Shown here: piece by piece, positions 1 through 7,914 of the stretch | Layout: every line of letters starts with the position of its first letter | Position numbering within the stretch: position 1 is the first letter of the stretch | Origin: Bin5 sp965204705 | GTDB lineage: Bacteria > Chloroflexota > Anaerolineae > Caldilineales > Caldilineaceae | DNA: 64,000 nucleotides | Assembly: GCA_965204705.1 (NCBI GenBank) | Contig: OZ242006.1 | Coordinates: 620,001 to 684,000 of the forward strand | Direction: 5' to 3' | Notes under the pieces: generated by a model | Told to the model about the DNA's origin: nothing | The model's database searches: none | What the model saw: only the letters and a program-made list of their open reading frames with translations | Made by a program: the position numbers and the translations under genes

Positions 1-1
1 G

Positions 2-655
2 CCTGCGCCCTCCAAATTCAGGTTGGAGATTGCAGAAATTTGGGGTCTTTATGTAGTTGAGAGAAGCCTTATACTGTCAAAAATCTGGAAGTTCTTTGGC
101 AAATTGTGGGCACACTCCGGCCTCATATACATAGACATATTTGGTATAGATATATTTCGCTTCGATAGGTTCTTGCAGTCCAATCTCAATATCATTGACT
201 GGGGAAGGATCCTGCTGAGCCCTGTATTCTTCCTGGTCAGTGTGGGCATTTACCACTACATCGCCACCCTATTGGGCGGGCGGGGGCAGTTCGGTCGTTA
301 CGCGTACCTTGTCGCTGCATTTGGTGCGCCGATAACCATTCTGAAATCTCTCCTGAGCTTCCTGTCTTTGGGCGGTGTCGGCCTTGCAGCCGTCTTGCCG
401 GGCACACCGCATATGACTGGTCAACACTGGTATTACGAGCTCCATTTCTTTATCGCCACACTTGGCAGCCTGTTCATTCTGCCGGCGTACTGGATTTTCC
501 TGATGTATGTGGCAACGAAAGTAGAGCATGGTCTGCCAGGCTGGCGGGTAATCATCGGCGTCGTGACTTCGAGCTTACTGGTCTTGGCGATTAGAATCGG
601 CATCGTTCACGGATACCTGGGTCTGTATCAAGCCCGGCACTTTCTTCCTGAGTGA
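2..655 (+). CDS. Yip1-like multi-pass membrane protein, 5' end outside window
   Basis: The frame is open back to the window edge, so the TTG at 23 is probably not the true start. The product has several hydrophobic segments. From about residue 65 it aligns almost residue for residue with the 301-residue protein on the minus strand at 12001-12906: both share LLSP-FFLVSVGIYHYIATLL, GRYAYLV and FGAPITILKS. That paralogue has an extra N-terminal cytoplasmic segment and a first membrane helix, which here would lie upstream of the window. The pattern fits a Yip1-type membrane domain, which names a fold and not a function. It ends 35 bp before an IS-derived element. Confidence 0.6.
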   Translation, partial: PAPSKFRLEIAEIWGLYVVERSLILSKIWKFFGKLWAHSGLIYIDIFGIDIFRFDRFLQSNLNIIDWGRILLSPVFFLVSVGIYHYIATLLGGRGQFGRYAYLVAAFGAPITILKSLLSFLSLGGVGLAAVLPGTPHMTGQHWYYELHFFIATLGSLFILPAYWIFLMYVATKVEHGLPGWRVIIGVVTSSLLVLAIRIGIVHGYLGLYQARHFLPE

Positions 656-693
656 CGGCTAACTGAATCCGATAATTGTCCCGATCACTCAGC

Positions 694-1512
694 TTGGCCC
701 CAAAACTTGGACCACGAGCTAGGGTGTATGTGCGACGGTTTACGAGCGAGTCCCCCTGCCCACAAGGTGGACATGGGGAGTGGGACACCCCGCAGGTCAG
801 CCACCCTACCGGACTCCGAATGGATGAAGGAAAAATCGCATGGTGGTAAAAGCGGAGGATGGGATAGCCGCAATGAACATCGGACCGCCACGACCTGTAT
901 CCTATGACCAAGGCTATTCCGCTTGAATCCCAGTCTCCGGTTGGCGAAGATTAGCCGCCCTTGGGGGAAGTGACTGAAACCCAAATCCTAAATGTGCTGA
1001 TACCTATACATTGCCAGTACAACCCGCCGAAAGGGAACGACTTGCAGAGAGCAAGGGTAAGGGTACAAACAGGGAGTCTAAGCGATACTTTGCAGGGATT
1101 CGTTACGGAAACCGCACTTGCCTGAGTGCCGAGAGGCATAGGGCAACGGAGTCTCCATAGTAGTCTGGGAGACGGAAAGCCTCTTACATGGCGAAGGGAG
1201 ACAAGGGTGTCAGACGCCAAGTCAGAGAGACATGCGTAATGCAAACGCGTCGAACCTGTACTTGCCGTCATCCTGAAACGACGATGAGGGGAACGACACA
1301 CTGGAGAGCCGCGTGCGGTGAAAGTCGCAAGCACGATTCGGAGGGGGGCGGTAGGAAGAGTGCCTTAGGGCAACTCGCTTGCTGCCTGCCCTACAATGGA
1401 GCAAGTAACCCAGCCCGGGGAGGGACAGACCGCCCGTTCCCGTGCAGAACGCCACACATCCGTCGGAGTGCACCTTGTGTTTCCCGTTTCGTGGTCTGGT
1501 CACTGGGGCCAA
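694..1512 (+). mobile_element. IS3-derived MITE-like element (copy 1) carrying a group II intron
   Basis: The left end reads like TTGGCCCCAAAAACTGGACC with small changes. The right end (about 1485-1512) is its inverted partner, CGTTTCGTGGTC...CACTGGGGCC. Intact relatives elsewhere in the window continue from the left end into TGTATAATGGAGC and an IS3-type orfA. Here almost all coding sequence is gone and a 665-nt intron sits inside the TGTATAAT block. With the inverted left end at 2524-2567 it brackets a diacylglycerol kinase gene. Confidence 0.75.
730..1394 (+). ncRNA. ORF-less group II intron (copy 1)
   Basis: It starts GTGCGAC, matching the group II 5' consensus GUGYG, and ends CTAC (consensus AY). 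Domain V is at 1306-1339: 34 nt of the form GAGCCG...GTGAAAGTCGC...GATTC, followed by a domain VI-like stem. The inner segment with GGGCAACGGAGTCTCC and GGAAAGCCTCTTACATGGCGAAGGGAG resembles domains that precede the reverse-transcriptase ORF in bacterial introns, but no RT is present. Domain V has two mismatches in its lower helix (C4 against A31, C7 against A28), so activity is doubtful. Flanking exons read TGTAT and AATGGAGC, the sequence that is continuous in intron-less copies of the IS. Confidence 0.75.
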
Positions 1513-1738
1513 CCGTAAACTTCACAGCCTCGTCCTAAGACCGGGGTCACGCTCGAAGCAGTTGCAGTTCGCCTGCAATTGCATAATGTGTTCCCATGCC
1601 ATTGGCCTGGCCCGGTTGAGCGCATCGGGGCTAAACCGTTCGTGCTCATTTGTCATGTACCAGTGGGCAGACGGGTTACTAGGCCATAATGTGACGAACC
1701 GGGAGAGGCGTTGCAGTCCGGCAAGGAGGTCTTTAGCT

Positions 1739-1849
1739 ATGGGTAGTAGAACTGAAGGCCCGGATTGGAAAGGTGCGCTTATGATTCTAGCGGCTATTGG
1801 GCTGTTTGTTCTCGTTCCTGCCATGTGTGCCTATTTCGAAATCCCTTAG
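1739..1849 (+). CDS. 36-residue single-helix membrane peptide
   Basis: A strong ribosome binding site (AAGGAGGT, 1721-1730 region) precedes the ATG at 1739 by a normal spacing. The product has a short charged N-terminus (MGSRTEGPDWKG) followed by one hydrophobic helix of about 20 residues that ends CAYFEIP. No family is recognised. It lies between the intron-bearing IS remnant and the convergent kinase gene and is duplicated without change at 17402-17512. The evidence that it is translated is the ribosome binding site plus a typical single-span profile. Confidence 0.55.
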   Translation: MGSRTEGPDWKGALMILAAIGLFVLVPAMCAYFEIP

Positions 1850-2062
1850 TTTTCGCTGCGAACGGAGAACGCAAACAACGGGTTGGAGTCGGCGGTGGGC
1901 TTGGAGTCTGTGTCGCCTGAACAATGGGAGGCGGCATTGGCTGGCCTTCAGGCCTGGGGCCCTCGAACCAGTCCGGCGGACCATGCCAGCAACTGACAAT
2001 TATAAGTGTCAGTGTCAATCCGGCAGCTTAGGTTGGAAGTCTCCGGATCAGCAGCAACTCTT

Positions 2063-2431
2063 TCAGAATGAGCTATCCCCGAGTATGTAAGCGCCAAAGA
2101 TAACAAGACCGGCAACGAGCCCGCCGACCCCACTTGTCAGAACGGCGGCTGAGGCTACATCTTTGGCGACTTTCGCGACTGGATGAAATTCGGGAGACAC
2201 CAGGTCAACGACTGCTTCTAGAGCGGTGTTGACCAGTTCCAGCCCGATGATAAAGAATATCGAAATAATCACAATAACCCACTCTAGCCTGCTGATGTTC
2301 AAAGCAAATCCAATCACGACAATAAATCCTGCAATAATGCTCTCGATTCGAAGGCTGCGTTGACTTCTGAAGGCATAGCGCAACCCATCGAAAGCAAAGC
2401 CCATACTTCGCCAAATACTGTGAGACCGCAT
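2063..2431 (-). CDS. dgkA: Diacylglycerol kinase / undecaprenol kinase family protein
   Basis: The 122-residue product is an integral membrane lipid kinase of the prokaryotic DgkA family, which phosphorylates diacylglycerol or undecaprenol at the inner membrane. Visible family signatures are the membrane-entry segment around SIWRSMGFAFDGLRYAF, the catalytic E-L-V-N-T-A-x-E-A-V-V-D-L motif and HPVAKVAKDVASAAVL, with three hydrophobic helices. I place the start at the ATG at 2431, preceded by AAGG, and not at the longer 2482 start, because 122 residues is the normal family length. An identical copy is at 17726-18094. It is the only recognisable housekeeping-type gene in the duplicated unit, bracketed by IS ends. 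Confidence 0.88.
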   Translation of the reverse strand: MRSHSIWRSMGFAFDGLRYAFRSQRSLRIESIIAGFIVVIGFALNISRLEWVIVIISIFFIIGLELVNTALEAVVDLVSPEFHPVAKVAKDVASAAVLTSGVGGLVAGLVIFGAYILGDSSF

Positions 2432-2523
2432 CTTAATAATCCTTACAAGGGCGGGGGAGGTAAGGCTCCCCCGCCCTCCCACGTGACCGGTTCGCCTGCC
2501 GTTCCACAGGCTGCATGACTTCC

Positions 2524-2567
2524 ACCATTATACACCATAACTTGTGGTCCAGTCTTTGGGGCCCACT
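2524..2567 (-). repeat. Inverted left end of the IS3-derived MITE family
   Basis: The reverse complement reads GGGCCCCAAAGACTGGACCA then CAAGTTATGGTGTATAATGG, matching the left end of the repeat family. It faces the kinase gene. Together with copy 1 it forms an outward-symmetric, composite-transposon-like frame around the 1739-2431 cargo. Confidence 0.75.
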
Positions 2568-2740
2568 TCATTGTGTCCAAATCCCTGGCCGGCGGGAAAG
2601 CCCGGATTCAATTCAATAACTGGCGAATATCGGCAATAGTTCACGGCTGGACTATCTGTTGCAAACTTGGTACTCTTCATGCCAAGATGTAGTTCAGTGC
2701 TTGTTTGAACATGTGATTTTCAATGACTTGAGGTTGCAAA

Positions 2741-3028
2741 ATGAAACGACTCTTCAGCGTTGAGTTATGGCAGGAAGGCGAATGGCATCTATCTCGATGC
2801 CCTGAAATAGAAGTTTCAAGCCAGGGTGAGACAAGAGAAGAGGCTATTGCCAACCTGATTGAAGCCATAGAGTTGTTGATAGAAGTTGGATCAGAAGAAG
2901 AAATATGGAGACGCTTGATCAGATTCAACAAGCTGGAAGAAGCCGAAAAGCATAAACCGACAGTATCGTATAATACTTTCATCGAGGAAGGATTTGTTCA
3001 GTTAAATGTCCAACCGGTTAACCCCTAG
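2741..3028 (+). CDS. hicB: HicB-family antitoxin
   Basis: The 95-residue product has the HicB fold signature: an N-terminal strand-rich segment (FSVELWQEGEWHLSRCPEIEVSSQG) and then the helix T-R-E-E-A-I-A-N-L-I-E-A-I-E-L. It would neutralise the HicA toxin encoded directly downstream and repress the operon. The gene order is hicB then hicA, the reverse of the classical order but common for this compact type. The hicA start lies inside the hicB end (23-bp overlap), so translation is coupled. There is no separate C-terminal ribbon-helix-helix domain, as in short HicB proteins. Confidence 0.8.
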   Translation: MKRLFSVELWQEGEWHLSRCPEIEVSSQGETREEAIANLIEAIELLIEVGSEEEIWRRLIRFNKLEEAEKHKPTVSYNTFIEEGFVQLNVQPVNP

Positions 3029-3230
3029 ACCGACTCGGAGGATTCGTAGAATCTTGGAGAAACAAGGTTTTGTCGAAACACTTAGAGGCAAGGGAAGCCA
3101 TATGGTATTTGAAAAGTGGGTGGACAATGAACCAATTCGTGTGGTGGTACCAAATAGTAGAGAGATTCCTGTCGGAACAATAAGAAGCATCATCAAGCAG
3201 TCTGGATTGAACAGAGAAGATTTTATGTAA
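3006..3230 (+). CDS. hicA: HicA-family mRNA interferase toxin
   Basis: The 74-residue product matches the double-stranded-RNA-binding-like HicA fold: RRILEKQGFVETLRGKGSHMVFEK, with the catalytic G-S-H histidine, and a C-terminal P-V-G-T-I-R-S-I-I-K-Q-S-G-L motif. HicA toxins cut mRNA. The 'KGSH' element and the 'TIRSIIKQSGL' helix are both intact, so the toxin looks functional. It overlaps the antitoxin gene upstream. The next feature is an IS-derived repeat at 3369. Confidence 0.85.
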   Translation: MSNRLTPRPTRRIRRILEKQGFVETLRGKGSHMVFEKWVDNEPIRVVVPNSREIPVGTIRSIIKQSGLNREDFM

Positions 3231-3368
3231 GACCCTCCACAACCCTCCTGCCCGACCCTCACTCCCTACTTTCGTCCAACACCAAATATATTGCACAATA
3301 AGTCCGGCTGACAGTCACGAACCGTGAGGACCGACCCCTGCTAGTGGAACGGCACAGACGCGGTTGAG

Positions 3369-3485
3369 CTTGGCCCCAAAAACTGGACCACAAGCTAGAC
3401 GCATAATGGAGCGATTCACCCAGCCTGGGGAGGGGCAAAACGATAGCGAAGAGAGGGCGTCGGCGCACGGCGGCCTTCAAGTCGC
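3369..3485 (+). mobile_element. IS3-derived MITE fragment, left end only
   Basis: The family left end (TTGGCCCCAAAAACTGGACC) is followed by a degenerate orfA start region with CAGCCTGGGGAGGGGCA and CGGCCTTCAAGTCGCGACGA. No right end is visible; the copy fades after about 3485. Confidence 0.7.
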
Positions 3486-3607
3486 GACGATTGTACACAC
3501 ACGGACGAAATGTTTGGCGTTCCCGAATACTGATCTTGTCAAGTCACAAAAACGAAGACACGCCCGCCAAATAAATTCGGAAATAAGCCCCCCCTTTCTT
3601 CAAGTAG

Positions 3608-4180
3608 TCAGTCATTCTCTTCGTAGGAGACGAATAGAACGAACAGGCTTTTGACACACCCTATCTCCTCAGCACTCGAAACGAATTCTTCTTGAGCGGC
3701 GCCGCGCAAAAGAAATTCGATCAGATTGGAGGGATTATAGTCATAACTCTCCACGCCCCAGAAAGCCAACATAGCCAACACGTCTGAAATTGGCTCATAG
3801 TCATTGAGTGGCTCAACCCATTGACCACAATTCAACTGGGCTTTCACAAAAAGCGGGTAAATCTCTTTCTCAAGTCTATCGAGTTCGATTTCAGTCGAGT
3901 CCGCCAATTCATCGCCCATGCCAGACGTGATGACCATCAGAGAATGAAGATAACTCCACGCCGTGCAATCGACTTCGGGATTAGTAAGGGACGGATCAAC
4001 ACATTCCCCTGTTTCACCAGGAGCCGGCGGGGGCGCACTTGCTGCCGCGCTACTTCCCACAGGTTCCATAGTTGGAAGAGCGTGGCCCCCTTTAGGTCTG
4101 GGACCGTCAAACGGAAAGCAACCTGACAGGCAGTACAAGCAGAGTGTTGCCAAAGTCATTCTGATCGCGAAGATCAGCAT
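3608..4180 (-). CDS. Hypothetical lipoprotein
   Basis: The ATG at 4180 has GGAAAGG about 8 nt upstream and is preferred over the TTG at 4186. The N-terminus is a lipoprotein signal (LATLCLYCLSGC) followed by a Pro/Ala-rich linker. The mature part is acidic, with four cysteines (ECVDPS, VDCTAW, LNCGQW, IGCVKS) and no recognised domain. It is probably exported and lipid-anchored. It sits between two IS-derived remnants, so it may be carried cargo. I do not recognise a family. Confidence 0.6.
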   Translation of the reverse strand: MLIFAIRMTLATLCLYCLSGCFPFDGPRPKGGHALPTMEPVGSSAAASAPPPAPGETGECVDPSLTNPEVDCTAWSYLHSLMVITSGMGDELADSTEIELDRLEKEIYPLFVKAQLNCGQWVEPLNDYEPISDVLAMLAFWGVESYDYNPSNLIEFLLRGAAQEEFVSSAEEIGCVKSLFVLFVSYEEND

Positions 4181-4393
4181 GGTCAAAACCTTTCCGGCAT
4201 GGAGGTACGTTCAGTGTCGTTTCTGTAACGACACCGACCGCATAAATGGCCCGTTCACCTTTGTGCACTGGCAGCGAAATGACGACTCTCCATTCACTGT
4301 GTGATTTCTGAAAGTTTGGGCCGAGTTTTGCATGGACGGCGACCATCGTCGCGGCAAAACCAACACTCCGTTATACTTCCAGTGGAGAGTGAG

Positions 4394-4774
4394 CTTGGCC
4401 CAAAAACTGGACCACAAGCTGAGATGTATAGTGGAGCAGTCAACCGAGCCTGTGGGGGGGCAGAACGATGGTCAGGAAATGGCTGCGACACACGGCGGCC
4501 TTCAAGTTCCGGGTTGCACTGGAAGCGCTTGAAGTCAGCAAGTCGATTAGCCAGCTGGCCAGTGAACGCGAGATTCATGCCAACCTGGAACGGGCCTGGA
4601 AACGGCAGCTGCTGTAAGACGGACCCAGGCCTTCTACAAACACGAGGAAACGCGTCAAACTCCCGACGGCCACCCCTCCAAGTTGGACAAAGTTCGCGCC
4701 TTTTTCAGAGCCTACCGAATCAGGACGGATGCACCTTATTTTCCCCAATTCGTGGTCCAGACATTGGGGCCAAC
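4394..4774 (+). mobile_element. IS3-derived MITE-like element with both ends
   Basis: The left end is TTGGCCCAAAAACTGGACCA. The right end, near 4750-4774, is ATTCGTGGTCCAGACATTGG. Inside is a remnant of orfA (GGTCAGGAAATGG, CGGCCTTCAAGTTCCGGGTT, GAAGCGCTTGAAG, CGAGATTCATGCCAACCTG, GGGCCTGGAAACGGCAGCTG) that stops early. At about 380 bp it is a good reference copy for the non-autonomous form. Confidence 0.75.
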
Positions 4775-4775
4775 C

Positions 4776-4934
4776 ATACCAATCCAATTGCAACGGTCAG
4801 ATGACGGTGGCATAAACGACATCTCCAACTGTATCCTTTTGTGCGGACCCTGTAACCGTCTCAAGAGCAACACTTTCATCCTGTCTGGTCTGCGCAGGGA
4901 AATCAAGATACCCGGCTGCATGGTGAGTCAGTAG
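4776..4934 (+). pseudogene. C-terminal fragment of an HNH endonuclease
   Basis: Directly after the right end of the MITE the open frame reads D-D-G-G-I-N-D-I-S-N-C-I-L-L-C-G-P-C-N-R-L-K-S-N. This is the second half of an HNH nuclease: the N of 'HNH', the loop and the C-x2-C zinc pair, as seen in HNH domains attached to restriction-modification enzymes. The upstream part with the first histidine is missing, so the element appears to have replaced or truncated the gene. Confidence 0.55.
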
Positions 4935-4943
4935 GAGTCCAAC

Positions 4944-5024
4944 ATGTTTGCTTTCACCGCCTTGATACTGTTCGCAGTTGCCTGGACAATTTGGATCATT
5001 TATACGGAGCGGAAGAAGAAATAA
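4944..5024 (+). CDS. 26-residue single-helix membrane peptide
   Basis: The ATG at 4944 is preceded by TAGGAG at good spacing. The product is one hydrophobic helix (FAFTALILFAVAWTIWIIY) closed by a basic tail (TERKKK). It directly follows the HNH remnant, whose stop codon overlaps the ribosome binding site. Short single-span peptides with a good ribosome binding site recur in this accessory region. Confidence 0.45.
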   Translation: MFAFTALILFAVAWTIWIIYTERKKK

Positions 5025-5103
5025 GAGCGTCGGCCAGATGAAAATTCAGGCTGTCTCATCTTTTGGGTCAGACCAGAGGTACAAGCCCTAAGTTACTCAT
5101 TCC

Positions 5104-5443
5104 CAAATTGAATATTGGAGCCTATCACCAATCTTGGGAAGGCGATGCAATGGCCAAGAAACGGCGGCGGCACATAGCTGAGTTTCAAGTTCCGGGCTGC
5201 GCTGCAAGCGCTTGAAGGCGCCGGGAAGATCAACCGGCATTCGAGGAAACGCGAGTTTCATGCCAACCTGATTCGAATCCGGAAAAGGTAACTGCCCAGC
5301 GATGGGCCCGCTGTCTTCAGCAATAATGAGACTCCCGACAACCGCACGCCCGCAGAAGTTCACGACATGCAACAGTCTGAACACAATGGATTCGTCTGCG
5401 TGCCCAATGGTCTTTCCCGTTTCGTGGTCCAAAGATCGGGTCA
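5104..5443 (+). mobile_element. IS3-derived MITE-like element, degraded left end
   Basis: It contains the orfA opening (ATGGCCAAGAAACGGCGGCG, with frame damage), the CATGCCAACCTGATTCG block, and the right end TTTCCCGTTTCGTGGTCC at about 5413-5443. The left terminal repeat is too diverged to mark precisely. Confidence 0.6.
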
Positions 5444-5608
5444 CCCCACCAAAATCCCGTCACCTCGGTGAATGGTCCTGCTATTGGCGCGTAGGTGTGC
5501 GCGTGCAGTTGGGTGGAGGGGTAGGCGCGTCACGTCTTGACCTGGATTTTACTTCGACGACTGCGGTCAATCAGATCATCAGTAGGCGGTGGCCTGATTG
5601 TACTGTGT

Positions 5609-5797
5609 CTACGTCGTCGCCCTTCGAATCCTGCCAAAAATCTGTGCGCCAAGCGCGCCGCAAGCACCGTAGAAAGCGTATTCGGCCCATCCTGATTCGC
5701 CAGCAAACGACATATTCAAGTACGCATATAGAGGTTCCAGGACAACCACGCCAAGAACTGGACCAGACGCGGCGCCTGCCGTCAATTCTGCAACCAT
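5609..5797 (-). CDS. Small two-helix membrane protein
   Basis: The ATG at 5797 has AAGG upstream; the longer TTG start at 5845 has no ribosome binding site. The 62-residue product has a Gly/Ala-rich first helix (ELTAGAASGPVLGVVVLEPL) and a second one near FYGACGALGAQIFG, ending with a basic tail. No family is recognised. It is the last of three consecutive small membrane ORFs on the minus strand (6325 to 5609). Confidence 0.4.
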   Translation of the reverse strand: MVAELTAGAASGPVLGVVVLEPLYAYLNMSFAGESGWAEYAFYGACGALGAQIFGRIRRATT

Positions 5798-5879
5798 TCT
5801 GGCCTTAGGATTACGCGTCCACTTTCTTCTGAACACGCCCCTCAATAGTGATGGAAGACGGGAAGACTTGATTGCCCCG

Positions 5880-6098
5880 CTAAGTCAAGGACTTCCTCCG
5901 ATCTAGCGCGTTTGCCAGCAGAATGGCGCCAACCAGCGTAGACGCTCTGTACAATGTCGCCAGCCAGTTCTTGATTGAGCCATCCGCCAGCCCGAGAAGA
6001 GCGAATACTCGTTCCGTGGTGAAATGGTCAATTGCGGTCGCAATGATCAGGAAGAAGGCGAGCATTATGCTGTGCCTTAGCCTATGCTTATTTCTCAT
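5880..6098 (-). CDS. Small membrane protein with F-T-T-E-R-V-x-A-L-L motif
   Basis: The 72-residue frame starts at an ATG at 6098. It has a basic N-terminus (MRNKHRLRHS), a first helix (IMLAFFLIIATAI), the segment HFTTERVFALLGLADG, and a second helix near the C-terminus. The middle segment resembles QFTSEPVTALLNLQEG in the 44-residue peptide at 11495-11629, so the two are probably related. The ribosome binding site is weak. The long ORF that extends upstream of this start is not supported as coding. Confidence 0.45.
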   Translation of the reverse strand: MRNKHRLRHSIMLAFFLIIATAIDHFTTERVFALLGLADGSIKNWLATLYRASTLVGAILLANALDRRKSLT

Positions 6099-6178
6099 CT
6101 TGGGGCAGCGGACCAGTTCGGTTTCGAGCAGATTGGCACTGTTTCGATGGGGGGTTGTGGGTCGAATAAGACACGTTA

Positions 6179-6325
6179 TTAGTCTGGCGGAGCCTCGAGA
6201 CGCTTGATCCATTCCCACAGTCGTCGTACTGGTTTCTTTGCTAGGAACCAGATCACGATGAGAGCTAGGATGGGAAAAAGTATTCCGTCCTGAATAAACG
6301 GGCTCTGGGCTAATTCGTTGTACAT
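6179..6325 (-). CDS. 48-residue single-helix membrane peptide
   Basis: It begins MYNELAQSPFIQDG, has one hydrophobic helix (ILFPILALIVIWFLA) and a basic, tryptophan-containing tail (KKPVRRLWEWIKRLE). No clear ribosome binding site precedes it, so the call rests on the sharply single-span profile. It heads the run of three small membrane ORFs on the minus strand. Confidence 0.4.
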   Translation of the reverse strand: MYNELAQSPFIQDGILFPILALIVIWFLAKKPVRRLWEWIKRLEAPPD

Positions 6326-6661
6326 ATCGGTATTTTTGTGACGGTTGTGTCCAAGCGTGACCCCCGTTCAACGGTCCAGATACAGCGGTCCGACAAAGCC
6401 GCAAGGAGGACAAATCGACAGCGTAACCGGCTTTCGCCTGAACATGCCGCACAGGGGACCTGCGTAACTGTAGCGCGGGTGTGGCATGCAGTCAAACGGT
6501 TTTGTTTGGCTTTCGGAGGGGTGGCTATAGGCCGTCACAGTTTGTGACGGTTCCTGTTGGCCTGGTTGAGACTGTTAGGCATTAAGGGGACAATTGCGCA
6601 GACGGGACCGGGAGCCAAGCGGCGTTCGACAGGGAAGAGAAGTTGAGGACCTAGATCTTGA

Positions 6662-6913
6662 AGTGGGCCCCTAAGACTGGACCATAAGCTATAGTGTATA
6701 ATGGAGCAATTCACCGACCCTGTGAAGGCGCGGCACGATGGCCAGAAAACGGCGGCGGCACTTGGCGGCCTTCAGGTCGCGGCGATGGTGCCAACACGGA
6801 GGAGCGTTTTGTACTCTTTTCGCGGCAGAGTGCCCATTGTCGATCAGAACGCATCGCCCCTGTCTCGCTGCACCTTGTTTTCCCCGTTTCGTGGTCAAAT
6901 CATTGGGAGCCGC
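6662..6913 (+). mobile_element. IS3-derived MITE-like element
   Basis: The left end reads GGGCCCCTAAGACTGGACCA and continues into TGTATAATGGAGCAATTCACC. The orfA remnant is ATGGCCAGAAAACGGCGGCG. The right end is CCCCGTTTCGTGGTCAAATC followed by ATTGGG. Length is about 250 bp. Confidence 0.75.
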
Positions 6914-6967
6914 CTCAGGAATCTACAGGCAAAACAATGCGATCTGAGAGGATAAGGAATTAGAACC

Positions 6968-7375
6968 ATGGTTCGATTCCTGAAGTACATGCTCATACTG
7001 GTGTTCACGGCTCTGCTTGTTAAAGTCGTGTTCAGGCCGGGAAATAACCTGACCCTCTATATCATAGCGTTTGCGCCATTCATTGCGATGGGCTCGGCTA
7101 TGACTGAAACGAGATATAGGCGAAACAAGCACTACGACGGGAATGACTACTTTTCCCAGCTGAAGTCTTACGCCGAAGTGGCTCTCGGGGCTTTCACGCT
7201 GGTTGTGCTGTTGCTTGTAAACCTCGTGCATCACGCCTTTGCATACCTGTCCAAGAGTGAAAGGATGAAGTGCATGCACTCTAGATTGACAGTTTGGGCT
7301 AAAGCAGAAAAAGCAGTTTGTACGGTTGTCGGTGCCACGACAAGCACACTGGCGTGTCAGTCCACTACTGCGTAG
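6968..7375 (+). CDS. Hypothetical membrane protein, 135 residues
   Basis: The ATG at 6968 follows AAGGAA at suitable spacing. Three hydrophobic stretches are visible (FLKYMLILVFTALLVKVVF, LYIIAFAPFIAMGSAM, VALGAFTLVVLLLVNLVHH), separated by a basic, tyrosine-rich loop (ETRYRRNKHYDGNDY). The tail after residue 95 is hydrophilic and cysteine-containing. No family is recognised. It begins directly after an IS-derived element and is followed 6 bp later by another small membrane gene, so the two may be co-transcribed. Confidence 0.5.
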   Translation: MVRFLKYMLILVFTALLVKVVFRPGNNLTLYIIAFAPFIAMGSAMTETRYRRNKHYDGNDYFSQLKSYAEVALGAFTLVVLLLVNLVHHAFAYLSKSERMKCMHSRLTVWAKAEKAVCTVVGATTSTLACQSTTA

Positions 7376-7381
7376 TTATTC

Positions 7382-7636
7382 ATGAACTCGTCAGAGGATT
7401 GGGCAATGGAAAGATTCGACTCACCAGACGAAGAAGAACAAGAGCTGACGCAAGCGAAACAAACACGGGTTGAAAGTCAGCCTATAGTTCACGTGCATAT
7501 TCCTAAAGAGGTTGAGATTAAGTTTAGCCAACCTGTCATTTTGGGATTTCAGATAGGATTTGGTCTACTTGTGATGGTGCTTGCGGCAGGATTCATCCTA
7601 CTTCTTACCATTCTCATGCTCGATATTGCCATATAG
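7382..7636 (+). CDS. Hypothetical single-pass membrane protein, 84 residues
   Basis: The first 50 residues are strongly acidic (DSPDEEEQELTQAKQ) and the C-terminal 30 residues form one long hydrophobic segment (FQIGFGLLVMVLAAGFILLL). This indicates a tail-anchored or C-in topology. It lies 6 bp after the previous membrane gene. No homologous family is recognised. Confidence 0.45.
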   Translation: MNSSEDWAMERFDSPDEEEQELTQAKQTRVESQPIVHVHIPKEVEIKFSQPVILGFQIGFGLLVMVLAAGFILLLTILMLDIAI

Positions 7637-7693
7637 TTTTCATTATTCTACTTGGGTGATACGTGCGAAGTGAAACAAGAACGGAATGAAAGA

Positions 7694-7756
7694 ATGACCA
7701 CAGAAGAGAGAGTATCCAAGCTAGAAGGTCATACGAACATCTAGCCACGAAAAAGA
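7694..7756 (+). pseudogene. Frameshifted remnant of a short coiled-coil protein
   Basis: The ATG at 7694 opens MTTEERVSKLEG and then stops. Changing frame by one base after 7728 restores AYEHLATK. MTTEER-x-x-KLEGAYEHLATK is, from memory, the usual opening of small chromosome-encoded coiled-coil proteins next to single-span membrane genes. The rest of the gene is missing before the IS3 element at 7904. Confidence 0.35.
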
Positions 7757-7914
7757 CAAAACCACATAGTCAAAACTCAGTATCCACCCTTAAAGATGGG
7801 TTCTGTCTATACCCAACCTATGCGAGACTACTCGGCAAGGGCCTGACACTCTAGGGTCCGTCATTCTGGTTGCACTGTTGACTATTGCTAAATGTATCAC
7901 AGTGACCTGCCCTC

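Noticed and set aside
1188..1538. ORFs inside the intron copies (also 16851-17201)
   Set aside because: They run through intron domains V and VI and show no reverse-transcriptase motifs; identity between copies reflects duplication only.
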